Source of the DNA: Trichaptum fuscoviolaceum
Taxonomy: Eukaryota > Basidiomycota > Agaricomycetes > Hymenochaetales > Trichaptaceae
Reading direction: 5' to 3'
Length of the DNA: 64,000 nt
NCBI GenBank assembly: GCA_910574455.1
Contig: CAJSYZ010000003.1
Coordinates: 2,542,001-2,606,000, forward strand
Positions 46,808 through 58,600 of the stretch are shown here, in pieces (positions within the stretch are counted from its first letter, which is position 1; the number at the start of each line of letters is the position of its first letter). The notes below the pieces were generated by a model that saw nothing but the letters and a program-made list of their open reading frames with translations, searched no databases and had not been told where the DNA came from. The translations under genes and the position numbers were made by a program.

Positions 46808-47299
46808 GACACTGAAGCACCTTCGTTCGTCTGGCCATTTTTCAATCCTTATCCCCGTATATTCATGCCAAACCGCCATGTGTTATGACACTCTGTTTTC
46901 TATGTCCAATTCCCAAAAATTCAGCATGCTGTTCTGATTGAATATGCTCGGAATCGTTGTTTACACGTCCAAGGTTCCGAGATTTACTACTCAGACCATC
47001 CGTTCGGCCGCTCAAGGAAAGACTCTCCAACCCAAACAATTGGTTGGTACTGATTACATGCGTATTACTCTGAGAGGACGGGTGAACTGTGTAGCGGAAT
47101 GAAAACCGACAAACGTAGTTCATTTCTTGGAGCCGTATGGTGTACGGCGTGAGACTCTGACGTTAGAGAATCTACCATGAACACGGAATTCACTCCTCTC
47201 ATTCCTATAGCTTCATCCTAATTCCGTCCTTTCCGATACACACATTCGCTGTATATAAGTGTCAGATTGTGCCCGAGGTAGGAAGAAACTACGAGCGGC
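46808..47299. other. Spacer before the oxoprolinase gene
   Basis: 492 bp. A minus-strand 86-codon frame (46863-47123) has no domain. Nothing else is seen. Confidence 0.4.
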
Positions 47300-50200
47300 A
47301 TGAACAGGAACGTCCCAAACCGCTCAATACGGATCTGTGCCGATAGAGGAGGCACCTTTTGCGATGTGCATGCGTAAGTTGTTGACAATAGTCTGTCATC
47401 AGAGACAAGGCTCATCAAAATTATTCGCAGTTCTTATCCAGATCTTGAGGACCCGGAAGAAAGGAAAGAGTTTGTAGTGAAACTTCGTGAGCGAGCCATC
47501 TGGGTGGCCCTGGACACCTTGCCTGACAAACAACACCAGTATCGCAGGATCCAGGAAACTATGCAGATGCTCCGACAGAAGGTATTAGACGGGTCTTAGA
47601 GGCGATAACGGGAGAGGAGATTCCTCGCGGACAGCGATTACCTACGGACAAGATTGGTGCGCTATTTGAAGAGGTTTTGTGTGATTAGAAATGACCTCGC
47701 ACATAGACTATATTCGTCTGTCTACCACCGTCGCTACCAATGCACTACTGGAGCGCAAGGGACATAAGCATGCGCTCGTTATCACGAAGGGCTTCAAAGT
47801 AAGTAGGTTATGGAAGTTTGCGCTCATCAACATGCATACAGTTTGGCTTATCGGTATTTACTACAGGACCTCCTCGTCATTGGAAACCAGTCCCGACCCA
47901 AGATCTTCGAGCTTAATATCCGACGGCCTCCACCTTTGTACTCGGAGGTTCTGGAGGTCGACGAGCGCGTTACCCTCGTAGGATATACGTCCGACCCAAA
48001 AGCAGATGAGCATGCTGTACAATTTGACGAGGATGGGAAGATAGTGCGCGGCTATCGAGGACCTGGCTGGGACGGTGAAGGGGATGCGGAAGGTCCTGGA
48101 GAGATTGTGAGAGGGATATCAGGGGAAGCGGTGCGGATACTGAAGAGGCCGGGTATGTGCTATGATTGTTCAGCTTTCCGTGTGTCTACGGCTGAACTTG
48201 CTACTCGAAGATCGCGAGCTAGTAAAGGCAGACTTGCAGAGACTTTATGATTCTGGGTTCCGGTCTATTGCAATTGTCTTTGTCCACTCATACACGTTTC
48301 CGGCGCACGAGCAGCTCGTCGCGTCTATTGCTTCTGAACTCGGCTTCAAGCACATCTCGGTTTCTTCGCAACTTCTCCCGATGATCAAGATGGTCCCGCG
48401 TGGCGTGTCGTCAACTGCTGACGCGTACTTGACGCCTATCTTGTACGAATACCTAGACGGCTTCTTCTCCGGCTTCGATGAACGTCTAAGGCATGGCGGA
48501 GAAGACGACGCGCGCGTGGAGTTCATGGGCAGCGACGGCGGTCTTCTCGATCTTAAGAACTTCTCTGGGCTTAAGTCTATTCTCAGTGGGCCCGCTGGTG
48601 GCGTCGTAGGCTATGCTCTCACTAGCTGGGATGCAGACGAGAAGAAGCCAATAATAGGGTGAGTATTGTTCGTGGTCATTTAGAATCTTTCAGATTCTGA
48701 CAGACATCAACTATAAGTATCGACGTTGGTGGAACTTCGACCGACGTCTCTCGCTATTCCGGACGATATGAGATGATTTACGAATCGACAACAGCGGGCG
48801 TGACAATTCAAACACCACAACTCGACATAAACACCGTAGCTGCTGGGGGCGGTTCATGCCTTGTCTTCCGCAATGGACTATTCCATACGGGACCCGAGAG
48901 CGCAGGTGCCTTCCCTGGGCCCGCGTGTTACCGACGAGGAGGGCCTCTCGCGGTGACTGACGCAAACTTGATGCTCGGCCGCCTCATTGTGGATTACTTC
49001 CCGAAGATATTTGGTAAATCTGAGAAGGAACCGCTGGACATTGAAGCATCACGCAAAAAATTCGAGGTCGTCGCCAAGGAGGTCAATGATTCGCATAGCT
49101 TTGAGAAAAAGCTGAGCTTGGACGAGGTTGTTTACGGGTCAGTTTCCCTTTTTTTTCTCTCTTTATGTTTGGATATAGTTTGCTAAACATGAGGACGGCT
49201 GCTAGCTTTATTAAAATTGCAAACGAAACGATGTGTCGACCCATTCGGGCTCTCACTGAAGCGCGCGGCTACTCGACCTCCAGCCATATGTAAGTTTTTC
49301 TCCTGAAACTTCTTGTTCCAGATGCTTATATCTTCGGCAGCTTGGCAAGCTTTGGTGGGGCTGGTGGCCAGCATGCTTGCGAGATCGCACACATTCTAGG
49401 CATTTCGACCGTGCTAATACATCGCTACAGCTCCATCCTCTCTGCATACGGTCTTGCGTTAGCTGACCGGTAAGTCCTTCCACCCTTCAGCTTTGCTTGA
49501 GGTGCTTCATCTCCGGTGCTGACCGATCTGTCCTTGCATCGCCATCGTCACCGCCACACACGCCCACCACCCTCCTCGCCTGCCGTTGGCCAACATGTTA
49601 GGATGTTCGAGCGGCAGCTGCCCTCTTCGACGTTCTACACGCCCGAAAATAAGCCCTCGCTGATCCAGAGGCTGGACAAGCTCGAGGCGGAGGTGCGTGT
49701 AGAACTGCAGCGACAGGGCTTCTCGGGCAAGCGTGTGCACACCGAGCGGATGCTGAACATGCGCTTCGATGGCACGGACACGGCGCTCATGGTGCTAGCC
49801 ACGGAGGAGGACAGCAAAGTGAACGGGGAGCCGGAAGATTTCCTTGCTGCTTTCCGCAGAACATACAAGAACGAGTTCGGATTCCTCCTTGATACGAAGA
49901 AGATCATCGTCGATGATATTAAGGTGACTGTCACTCCCCATCGCTGTTTATTCATACATCTTTCATGCATCCACCGCGTCCGTTCATCCAACAGAGCGAG
50001 CCTATGCCTTTGCTGATGCAGCAGGACGTGAATCATGAGTAATGAACAATTGCTGACTCGGAATTATGTACATGAATAGGTGCGGGGCATTGGCAAAACG
50101 TTTGACTCGCTGGGACCTTCCGTCTTCAAGGAGCTGCGGACATTGGAGAAGCGCCCGGTCGATCGTTCCTCCGCTGACTCGACGCACTCCGTGTACTTCG

Positions 50201-50370
50201 ACGGCGTAGGGCGCGTGGATGACACGCCTGTTTTCCTGCTCGACAAGCTGCAAGTAGGCGACGTGGTCGAGGGTCCTGCCATGATTATTGACGACACACA
50301 AACGATCGTGCTCATTCCCGGAGCTGAATCCATACTTTGCCGGAAGCACTTGTACATTACCTTGCGCTAG
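47300..50370 (+). CDS. 5-oxoprolinase, HyuA half only
   Basis: In full-length form this ATP-driven enzyme opens 5-oxoproline to glutamate in glutathione turnover. The ATG at 47300 starts [24 protein letters not shown] (nucleotide-binding RGGTFCDV), joined to [79 protein letters not shown], a hydantoinase A core with [64 protein letters not shown] and [20 protein letters not shown], then [20 protein letters not shown] and a C-terminal part ending [18 protein letters not shown] follows directly, and no hydantoinase B sequence appears downstream. Full-length eukaryotic enzymes of about 1280 residues carry the B half after that point. The A half itself shows no frameshift. Confidence 0.85.
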
Positions 50371-51812
50371 AGATTTGACATGAAGAATGTTACTGGAAGT
50401 TGGCTATGATTAATATGTATGTAGGCTATTTCCATTGTAGGAATTAGGTAGAAACATTTGGTTTGATGTACAACATATCGATGCAAATTTATCTTCACAC
50501 TCTGTTCATGCGCTACGTATATGATCATTGATCGTCCTTCTTGTTGATCGTCCGACAGGTGAGGTTGCATGACTTTGGTTTTTTTCATTTTATTATTTCG
50601 CTTCAAGCCCGATATGAACAGAGGGAAAACACGACGATATACTATGCCACAGGATGAAACATGTCTGAAAATACGAAAAAAAAGTGTATATAGATCCAGC
50701 GTCGAACCAAAAATAGCACGCAAACAGAGATTGGAGAAGCTCGGATCGAAGACAGATCCGGTGTTCAAGGTAGGCGCCAGGATCCGGGTGAGATATGTTC
50801 CGAGTCGGCCGGATGGGTTATCCGGGTGTCCCTTTGTTTGAGCCACATGCTCCGACAGCGTGGGCTCTCCCGATAGCGTCCGACTTGACGGTCGAGTGCT
50901 GACCGAGTCCGCCCCGACGAGTAAAGTCGAAGTCATACACGCCATTGCAACCCCGCCGACATTCCGAGTACAGAGGATTCACCTCAGTCGACGAGCCCTT
51001 CGCTGTGGGGGTGGCGCTAGCCGGCGTGACGTCAAGCTCTGAGGTGTCATGTCAAGTCAAACGAGCTCTCAGGAACCAGCGTCATGAAGTAGGGTGATGT
51101 GATGAATGCATGGTCATTCAAATGCAATGGGTTAACATGAGAAAAGAAAATCGAAAGCAAGGTAATGGGAAAATAAAAGAGCCAACAATACAGTAGAATG
51201 CATTATGACGTCTGGAAAAGATTGCAAAAGATATCAATGATTGATGTAAAAGACGTGTAAGATGGATGATGAATAATAGATCCAGTAAGAGATAATGACA
51301 GAGATAACAGGCAGGAAGAGGCAACGCAGCGGATATGAGAGAAAAGTGTGTATTGTAATCAACAAGGCAGCGAAAGGGTGTGATGGTGTTCGTAAGCCTC
51401 TTCCGTGGCGATCGCAGTAAACGAGCGTAGAGCACGCGAGGACATTATACAACAAATTTGAGCGCTCCGTGCTTCGAAATATGTGCATATTGAACGGGGT
51501 CGTTGCAGTGCATCTAGGCTGGTCGATTAGCGGCGATGACGATGGTGTCGTTGCGCGTATTAGGGTGTCGTGAAAGTAGTGCAATAGTCGAATAAATAGA
51601 TAATGCAATGCGTGCGTGCGATATGAGGAGACGTAACAACCCGTGTCGAAGACCGTATGACTGGAAATGTGTAAGGTGTGTGTAAAAGATAACAGCGACG
51701 TCGCAGATACAGCTGGCTAGAGCATCATGACAGGAAAGCGTTGCGTATGTGCGTTGCAGAAACGTAATCGAGGTATTGTACGGTGCGAGCAAGGAGGACG
51801 GAAAAGGATTGA
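50371..51812. other. Convergent gene-free stretch of 1.4 kb
   Basis: Between the converging ends of the oxoprolinase and the TMEM41-like gene. I looked for the missing HyuB half on both strands and saw no trace. The 192-codon minus-strand frame at 50367-50945 has no domain. TTGATCGTCC occurs twice within 50528-50553. Nothing else is seen. Confidence 0.5.
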
Positions 51813-53608
51813 TCATCGGTCAAGGTGTTCATCTAGTAGAGTTTCTCGCTGTTCGCGAAACGTGTTGAATCGCGGTACACTCATTGAGATGCGCTTCCAC
51901 GTCCACTGCTGGTGATGGACTTTCCGACCGCGACCTATACGACAATACTTCTCAGATTCGAGGTCCTTCGCCGGCTCCCCTGCTGGCGACGAACCCTGCT
52001 TTTCCTCAGCATCCTCCTCTTCATCTGCTGCTGTTTCCACAGACGTTTCACCGGAGGATGAGATGAGTCTGCTAAGTTGCTTGCGGCCTAGGATGGGCGC
52101 CAGACTAAGCACGCTTAAGAAGATAAGCTCGAGTACGATTTGAGGTGAGGCAAGTACACTTGATAGTGTTGCTGATTTAGATAAACCATCTCCCAGATCA
52201 CCTTCCATCGTCGAGTTTGAGCTGACCACGCCAACAGTGTGCAGTATGTCTCCAATTTGACAAGTGACTGCAGTCCATGGCAGTGTCCCGATGAATGCTC
52301 CCAAAAAGCAGTTCCGTAAAGATACGCCGGTGATACCGCAAGCAACGTTTAGTGCCGACCAAGGTACAACGCCTACTAATCGAAGAACTGATAATCGTAC
52401 CCAAGCCGGCGTACCACCGGAAGATGAAGAAGCAGTTGCGTTACTGGATTGTGAGGAATTCGGGCCGACCGACGAAGAAGACGGCGAGGAAGAACCTTCC
52501 AAAGCCTGTCTCGTGATCTCGATGGGACGCGGGAACGCCCGCGACAAAGTTGGTGCAAGAGGCATGGCGAGGAGAGTCGAGAAGATCGAGCCGAGACTCG
52601 TGAGTAGGGTCATGACTAACGTTGCCAGTAAAGGATGGAAGAGAGCTCCAGCCAGAACATTCTGAATTGTGTGAGATCCATGAGCAAGATCAAATACATT
52701 ATTAGCTTCTTTGATATGACGTTGTTACTAAGACAAGATTATGCTTACCCATAACACACTCCCCGGGATTGACCAGGCGTGCTTCCAAACCGCCGACACG
52801 GAGAGAACGGCGAAGACGTGAGCAGTCGGTCCTAAACCTGACTGCGAATATGTATTGAGCTCACGGCCTAGTTGGGCGAGGTCGGTAAGCGTGCGAGGCC
52901 ATGCGAAGGTTATTGGTAATGTTGAAAGACAAAGCAAAACGAGACCAGCGGACAGGGGAAATAGGATTATGACCAGTAGCAGAGGCGCATGTACCTACCG
53001 GGATGAAGAATGATGTATATGTGAGCAATTCATAGCGAGATGACGACAGCCCCATGCCGACTCACCGACGGGAATGGAGGAAGATGGAAATAGGCCCGTA
53101 TATGCGGTGGTGGCGTGAGGTCTACATCGTCGAACGCCGTCTTGCAAGGCGACGCCGACAGAGGAAGTATGTACTCGGTATCTGTCGACGAGCGTGGCGA
53201 GGCCATGGGCGTGTCGAAAAGCGACGCCTTTTCCTTGTTCGACGCGCCAGGACGCAAGGCGCGCAGCAGCTCGACTGTGCGAGACACCAAGAGCGGGAAC
53301 ATATTGGAGCCAAGCGCACTGGTGGGCTGCAGGCGTTCTACTGGGATGGGCGGGAGGTCGAAGCCGTCGTAGTCGTGCTTCGGGGACGCACGCGAGCTCT
53401 GGTCTGACCAACAAGTTGATTCCGAACTTGCAGACTCGGCGTGGGGCTCGTGCTCCTGGGTGCCGGCGAACGCGCCCGCTGTTGTGCGGCTGGAGAGGGT
53501 TGTGAGGGAGAGCGGCGGGCGGAGGTTTGTGGACGATGCGCGGGCGCGGTTGGGGCGGGGCGGCGGGTTGAGAAGGGGAGGAGGAGGCGAGGCGGACGGG
53601 ATGGGCAT
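51813..53608 (-). CDS. TMEM41/DedA-type membrane protein (VTT domain)
   Basis: Multi-pass membrane protein of the family of Tvp38, TMEM41 and VMP1, some of which scramble lipids across ER membranes. The ATG at 53608 opens a long Pro/Ser/Arg-rich cytosolic head (PSASPPPPLLNPPPRPNRAR). After an intron come APLLLVIILFPLSAGLVLLC and LSTLPITFAWPRTLTDLA, then VFAVLSVSAVWKHAWSIPGS with VLW joined across an intron to NVLAGALFHPLLATLVMTLL and TSLGSIFSTLLAMPLAP. The IPGS...NVLAGAL block and LVGVVPWSALNVACGITGVS with NCFLGAFIGTLPWTAV are the two re-entrant VTT motifs. A Ser-rich loop lies between them. The tail is acidic then basic. Homology to the family is clear; the exact member is not. Confidence 0.82.
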
Positions 53609-55604
53609 ATTTGAGGGAAAGAGGTCAAGTCAAGTTTGAGAACGACAGCCTTTATTATTTCTCTTTCTTAATCCAGTCCTCGGCTCTTTGCAAATCACGC
53701 TGACATCAGCCTCTCTTTCCCCTTTCGTCAGCCGCTTTCATCTCCGCCCACTCCCAATCCGGTCGTCCCTGTCCCGCGTCCTCCTCTTCGGCTCAGCTCC
53801 CCCAATCTCTGCAACAAATCCCACCATACGAAGTCCTTCAACGAATAGCTTAGCTGTGCGGCGGACTGCCATCGCAGTTGGATGGCGGAAAGTTTACACA
53901 CAGAAATTGATCCTGATGTGATTTCAAATGCAGTAATTTTTCAATACAGATCGGAATGTTTAGAGTGTTAGGCCTTCCTGCTTCCGGCCTTCCCACCGTT
54001 CCATTTTTCTCTTGCTAACGACGGCGGAAATTGATAACATCAAGCAGAAAAGAAGTCAATTCTGCCCGGCTGTCTCGAAGCCGACTGAGGCGGCCAGTCG
54101 CGTCGAATCGAAGCGCAGCTGACTGACCTGCACTCACGTATCCCTCACCGCCGTTTTCCGCAACCATCCCATATTCGACGCTCGGCAGCAAACACCTGCG
54201 AAACATAACCTCCGTCCTCGGCACATCGACATGTCCCAGGAACTTATCTTCTCATCGATTGTCTGGCCTTCGACTCGTGACACACGTCGTGCTCGTCAAA
54301 ATCTCAGCTTTTGTCTAGATTCTCGACGATGACCAGAACAGTCTCGAAACCCAAATAGCCTGATAACGATATCAGTGATATGCCTCTGCTGCTTTCCTTG
54401 TGAACGACGAAAGCGTAAATTTGTATAGGGCCCACTGCGGCCATGTCCTCTGCGGCGATCAGATCATGTCCTGAGGGTAACGGTCTTCGACAAGATACTC
54501 AGCCTTCCATGTGACTCGCACGCATTCGCTTTGTCGCAGTCGAAGCAAGGAATGCGCAGCTTCCTTCTGTTGGTATCACCTCTGAAGCTGTGAAGAAACC
54601 AGCAGCGTTCGATTCGGACTTTAGGATTGTAACGCGCTGTACTGCGGTGATCTGCGCGCACTGTCTTGCGACGAACACCATTCGGAGAATCGGGCGGCCT
54701 CCATAGGGAGAAGACTTTCATCAATCCTTACATTGATCGCAAATGGGTTTCATTCGATGGATCTTCAAACGCAATCGTTTACAAAATATTGCACCATTTT
54801 CAAGTAGACGCTCGAGACATTCGTATCTTTGACATATCCCCGGATCGACCCCTGTATAACAAACACGCGCAAATCTGGACCGCCCATAACTGGCAGTGCC
54901 GCCACATGCACCCTATAAGGCAACTTTAAGCTTTACAGGCTGCAACCTTGCGTTTGTCGAATGTGCGCCTTGAGGAGGCCCTCCTGCATGGATCATTACT
55001 TCTCATCACGTACATGACCGTCAACTCATAGAGAGCGGAATCAATTTCGAGCTGAAGCGGAAATTTCGACACGTCACAGAGCATGTCCACCATGCTCGCA
55101 GCGCCTTGCTGCAAGCATCTGGAGGGAGCCATGACCACCAACACCAGCTGAAATATATAGAATGAAGCGATTGGAGTCTATGCTCCTCTCCGCTTTATTT
55201 TATTATCCTCTAGATTTCTCTCTCTTTATTCTGGACACTGGACCTTTTCTCTGGGACAGCCTCGTTTCTCGTTTACGAGCTCACGATCGGACCTGTTTTC
55301 TATCCACTAGACTTAGATTTTGGCCTCTCTCGGAGATCACAATATCTCAGGCAGTCTTCGGACGGGTGAGTGCGAAGAAGCACGCAAACGGTGAGGTGTC
55401 CTGTCCAACTCTTCGGCCTTCGTTCCCACAGACTCACAGTGGTGTCCCTTCTATGCCCTCCGGGAATAGGGCCTTAGGCCAGTAGGCCCATTCAAGTTCG
55501 CCATCACATTCTTTGAGCACCACGCCGGTTCCGTGGCCTGTTTTGCCGTGCAGCACACACTGGTTTGGGTGTTGATTCTGCGTCTTGCGGGTTTTGTGAA
55601 TTAA
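53609..55604. other. Gene-free stretch of 2 kb
   Basis: Divergent spacer between the TMEM41-like gene and the large Pro-rich gene. All reading frames are below 110 codons and show no domain or splice-joined homology that I can recognise. No tRNA fold, terminal repeats or target-site duplication were seen. Confidence 0.45.
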
Positions 55605-58600
55605 ATGAAGCTGTCCGCCTGTAGCAAGTCCTGCGCGAATATAAGTCCCAGCATGCTTGAGGCTCCCGGCCGCTCTCTCATCTCTCGCCCCTTCGCCCCT
55701 CCCCCTCAGCCTCCGCCCCGTGCGCACAACCACTACGTGAAGAGGACACCGATGATGGCGTCCAATCAGCGTGAGGGAGAGCGGGACTTGCAATCCGAAC
55801 TTGAGCGCGAGAGAAGACGAATTGGCGGAGCTTTGAGCCCGGAGCCGCACCTGGATATTTTGCGTCCTGTTTCTCCTTTCCAGAGCAGACGCCATAATCC
55901 CATATACCAGCAGCAGCAACGTCAAGGCAGCCCGTCGCCTTATTCGCAAATCACGCCCTACCAGTCACAATCGCAGCTACACTTTAATGCGCAAGGGAAC
56001 GCGTACGCCGGATCGTCGCGAGTCCAGGAGACTTTCGCTCAGAGCAGTTATCCGGCCAATTCGTATAGCAACGCAGGGCCGAGGCAGTATCGAACGGACG
56101 AGTCTGTGGATGCCCGAGGCTGGGGTGCAAGGAAGGAAGCGGACTCGCATCCTGGAGCTCAGGCCAGCCGGAATGACGACCGAGCAAACGCACCGGCGGC
56201 GAGGCGGCACGAGGTGTGGAACCCGTCTGCAGTGGACCCAGTTGCGAGGGATGCGCAGGCGCGGCCCACGTCTCCAGAGACCACCAAAAAGCGAATCCGG
56301 CGCAAGCCCGTACCGAAGCTCGAGTCTACGCCGCCCCAGACGCCCTCGACGTCCGAAGCCTCCCACCTACCACCCCCGAACCCCGTCCGCGTTATGCCAC
56401 CCAGTCTCCCTCAGCAACCTCAGCAGCAGCAGCCACCGACGAGCAACGCCTCACTCGTCAAGTCGCACACCGTCCCGGTCATCGTCGCTACTACCGCCCC
56501 ACCCCGCCCTACTCGAGTTGCGACAGACCAGGTGCCCAATCTCTTCCGCGACCTCACCCACCAGTCCGCTATCGAGACAGGGAAGGCGAAGGTCATCCCG
56601 ACGTCACTACCGAACTCTCTGACTTTGGCGCAGCAGCAGCCTGGGTCTCAAGGTCCGCCCGCGTCGTCTTGGAACTCAGCACTGGCCATCGTGAGCAATT
56701 TCAAGGCGCCCAGTTCCGAAAGAATCGAGCGGTCAGAGCGCCAGGAGAGAGCCGACCGACAAGAGCATTTCGAGCGGCCGGAGAGGGCCGACCGACAGGA
56801 GAGACTTGACCGGCATGAGCGACTCGAACAAGAACGAGTACAAAGACAAGAGCGTCTCGAACAACAGCAACGAGCAGAGCGCCAAGCTCGTATCGAAAGA
56901 CAGGAGCAAGCGCGACTTGAACAAGAGAAGCAGCGCGAACAACAAGAGCGAGCTGAACGGCAAGAACGAGAACTTGAGGAAAGGCAAGAGCGAATCGAGC
57001 GACAGGAGAAGCTTCGGAAGGAGAGGCAGGAGCGTCAAGAGAGAATCGAACTTGAGCGGCAGGAGAGGCTTGCTGAGGAGCAACGAGCCCAGGAGCAAGC
57101 GAGGCTTGATCTACAGCAAGAGCGACTCGAGCAACAACAGAAGGCCGAACGTGAGGAGAGAATCGCGCAAGAACGACAGGAGAGGGTTGACAGGCAGGAA
57201 CGTGCTGAGAGGCTGGAGAGGCTGGACCAACAGGAGCGGTACGACAGGCAGGAGCGTCCGGACCGCCAAGTAAGGGCGGCCAGGCAGGAGAGGGCAGGAG
57301 GGCAAGAGTTCCTGAAGTCCGACGCGCATGAGCGCGCTGAGAAGCCCCCGGTCCCGGTTCGTCCGCAAAGGCAGGACTCGCTTCAGCCTCAGCTCCAGGC
57401 GCAACCTGTGCCTCGCAGTCGTCAGCCGTCCCCCATTCCGCAGTCCACGCCTCCTTCTCAGGCTCAGCCCAGTCAGCAGCCCGCACCCCCGCCACAGGTT
57501 CAGTCTCGCACTCATGTCACGCCTGCGCCTAAGCCTGCACTGCAGCCTCGGGTGGATCCTCAGGAATACTTGCCTCATCGCAGGGAGCCCCAGCCGCCTG
57601 CGAACATTCAGCCTCCGCCTGCAGCGTACACCGCGAATCACGTCACACATACCGGTGCATTGGAAAATGTGCCGACGTTCCCACTGCCCGCTGAGGTGCG
57701 ACATGAGGTAGCTCGTATGGAGCTGCAGAGGCCGCCCATTGTCCAACCGCAGCCAAAGAAGGTCTCATCGTTCTCGCAGCTGGCTGCGATGATCAGACCT
57801 TCGCGTTCCCCGTCTCCTTTGGTTTCCGCTCCGCAGCCGGTCACTGCTACGGTAAGTTATCCACCTATCGACCGTTTCTCGCATTAATTTACATTGATTT
57901 CAAAATTTAGAACGCTACAGGACTCAAGGCACAGGAGGTCGGGCAGCCATCCCTATCTTCCTCCCGCTCCGTAGCTTCATCGTGGAAGAACTCTCGTAGT
58001 CCCTCGCCTCTCGTTCATACGGCAGAATCAGTACCATCATCTGTGAGCGACGAATTTTTTTACTAATGTCTTGTTCTTACATGGTAAATTTTGTCGTAGC
58101 CTCCGAAGTCGAGTTTCATTAGCCAAGCCCATCAAGTAACGCTTCCTCCGTCCAAGGGATCATCAGCATTTTCTTCTCGGGCGCCTTCACCCCAAGATGT
58201 TACGGTTCAACTTGTAAGCTTTCTTTCTTTTCAATGACTTGACGATCCTAATAATGCTTCATTTTAGGGACAAGGCTTGCAGATGCAATTCTTCAGCAAC
58301 TCAAACCGTGCGTCACCCTCCCCCTCTCCTTTGGCTTTGCCGAAGGCGCTGCCCGTAGAAGCTCCTCTGCGTTCTTACGTGAGTCGTTGTTTACTTTGAC
58401 TTGAATATTTACTTATTGCCTGCTGTACTAGTCATCGAAGCTGGTACCACAAGCAGTAGCGCCGACCCCGGCGAATATTAGTCGTTCGACTGAAGAGCTC
58501 ATCCCTCTCCATTCTCGGTCGGTACAGGTATCGGGAATACTCCCTCCAGAACCGGTTTCGCAGCATGCTGAGGTCCCAGATGAGCCAGACGTCCCTGAGC

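Noticed and set aside
47300..50370. Oxoprolinase as a frameshifted pseudogene
   Set aside because: Every exon of the HyuA half joins in frame with conserved sequence and normal introns; only the HyuB half is missing.
50367..50945. 192-codon minus-strand frame after the oxoprolinase
   Set aside because: Checked as a possible gene or displaced HyuB half; the sequence has no hydantoinase B motifs and is low in order.
53030..53410. Plus-strand frames inside the head of the TMEM41-like gene
   Set aside because: Antisense to the Pro/Ser-rich first exon, GC-rich composition keeps several frames open.
56701..57495. 264-codon minus-strand frame across the RQER repeat
   Set aside because: By-product of the biased codons of the repeat on the plus strand; Ala/Pro/Leu-rich with no domain.
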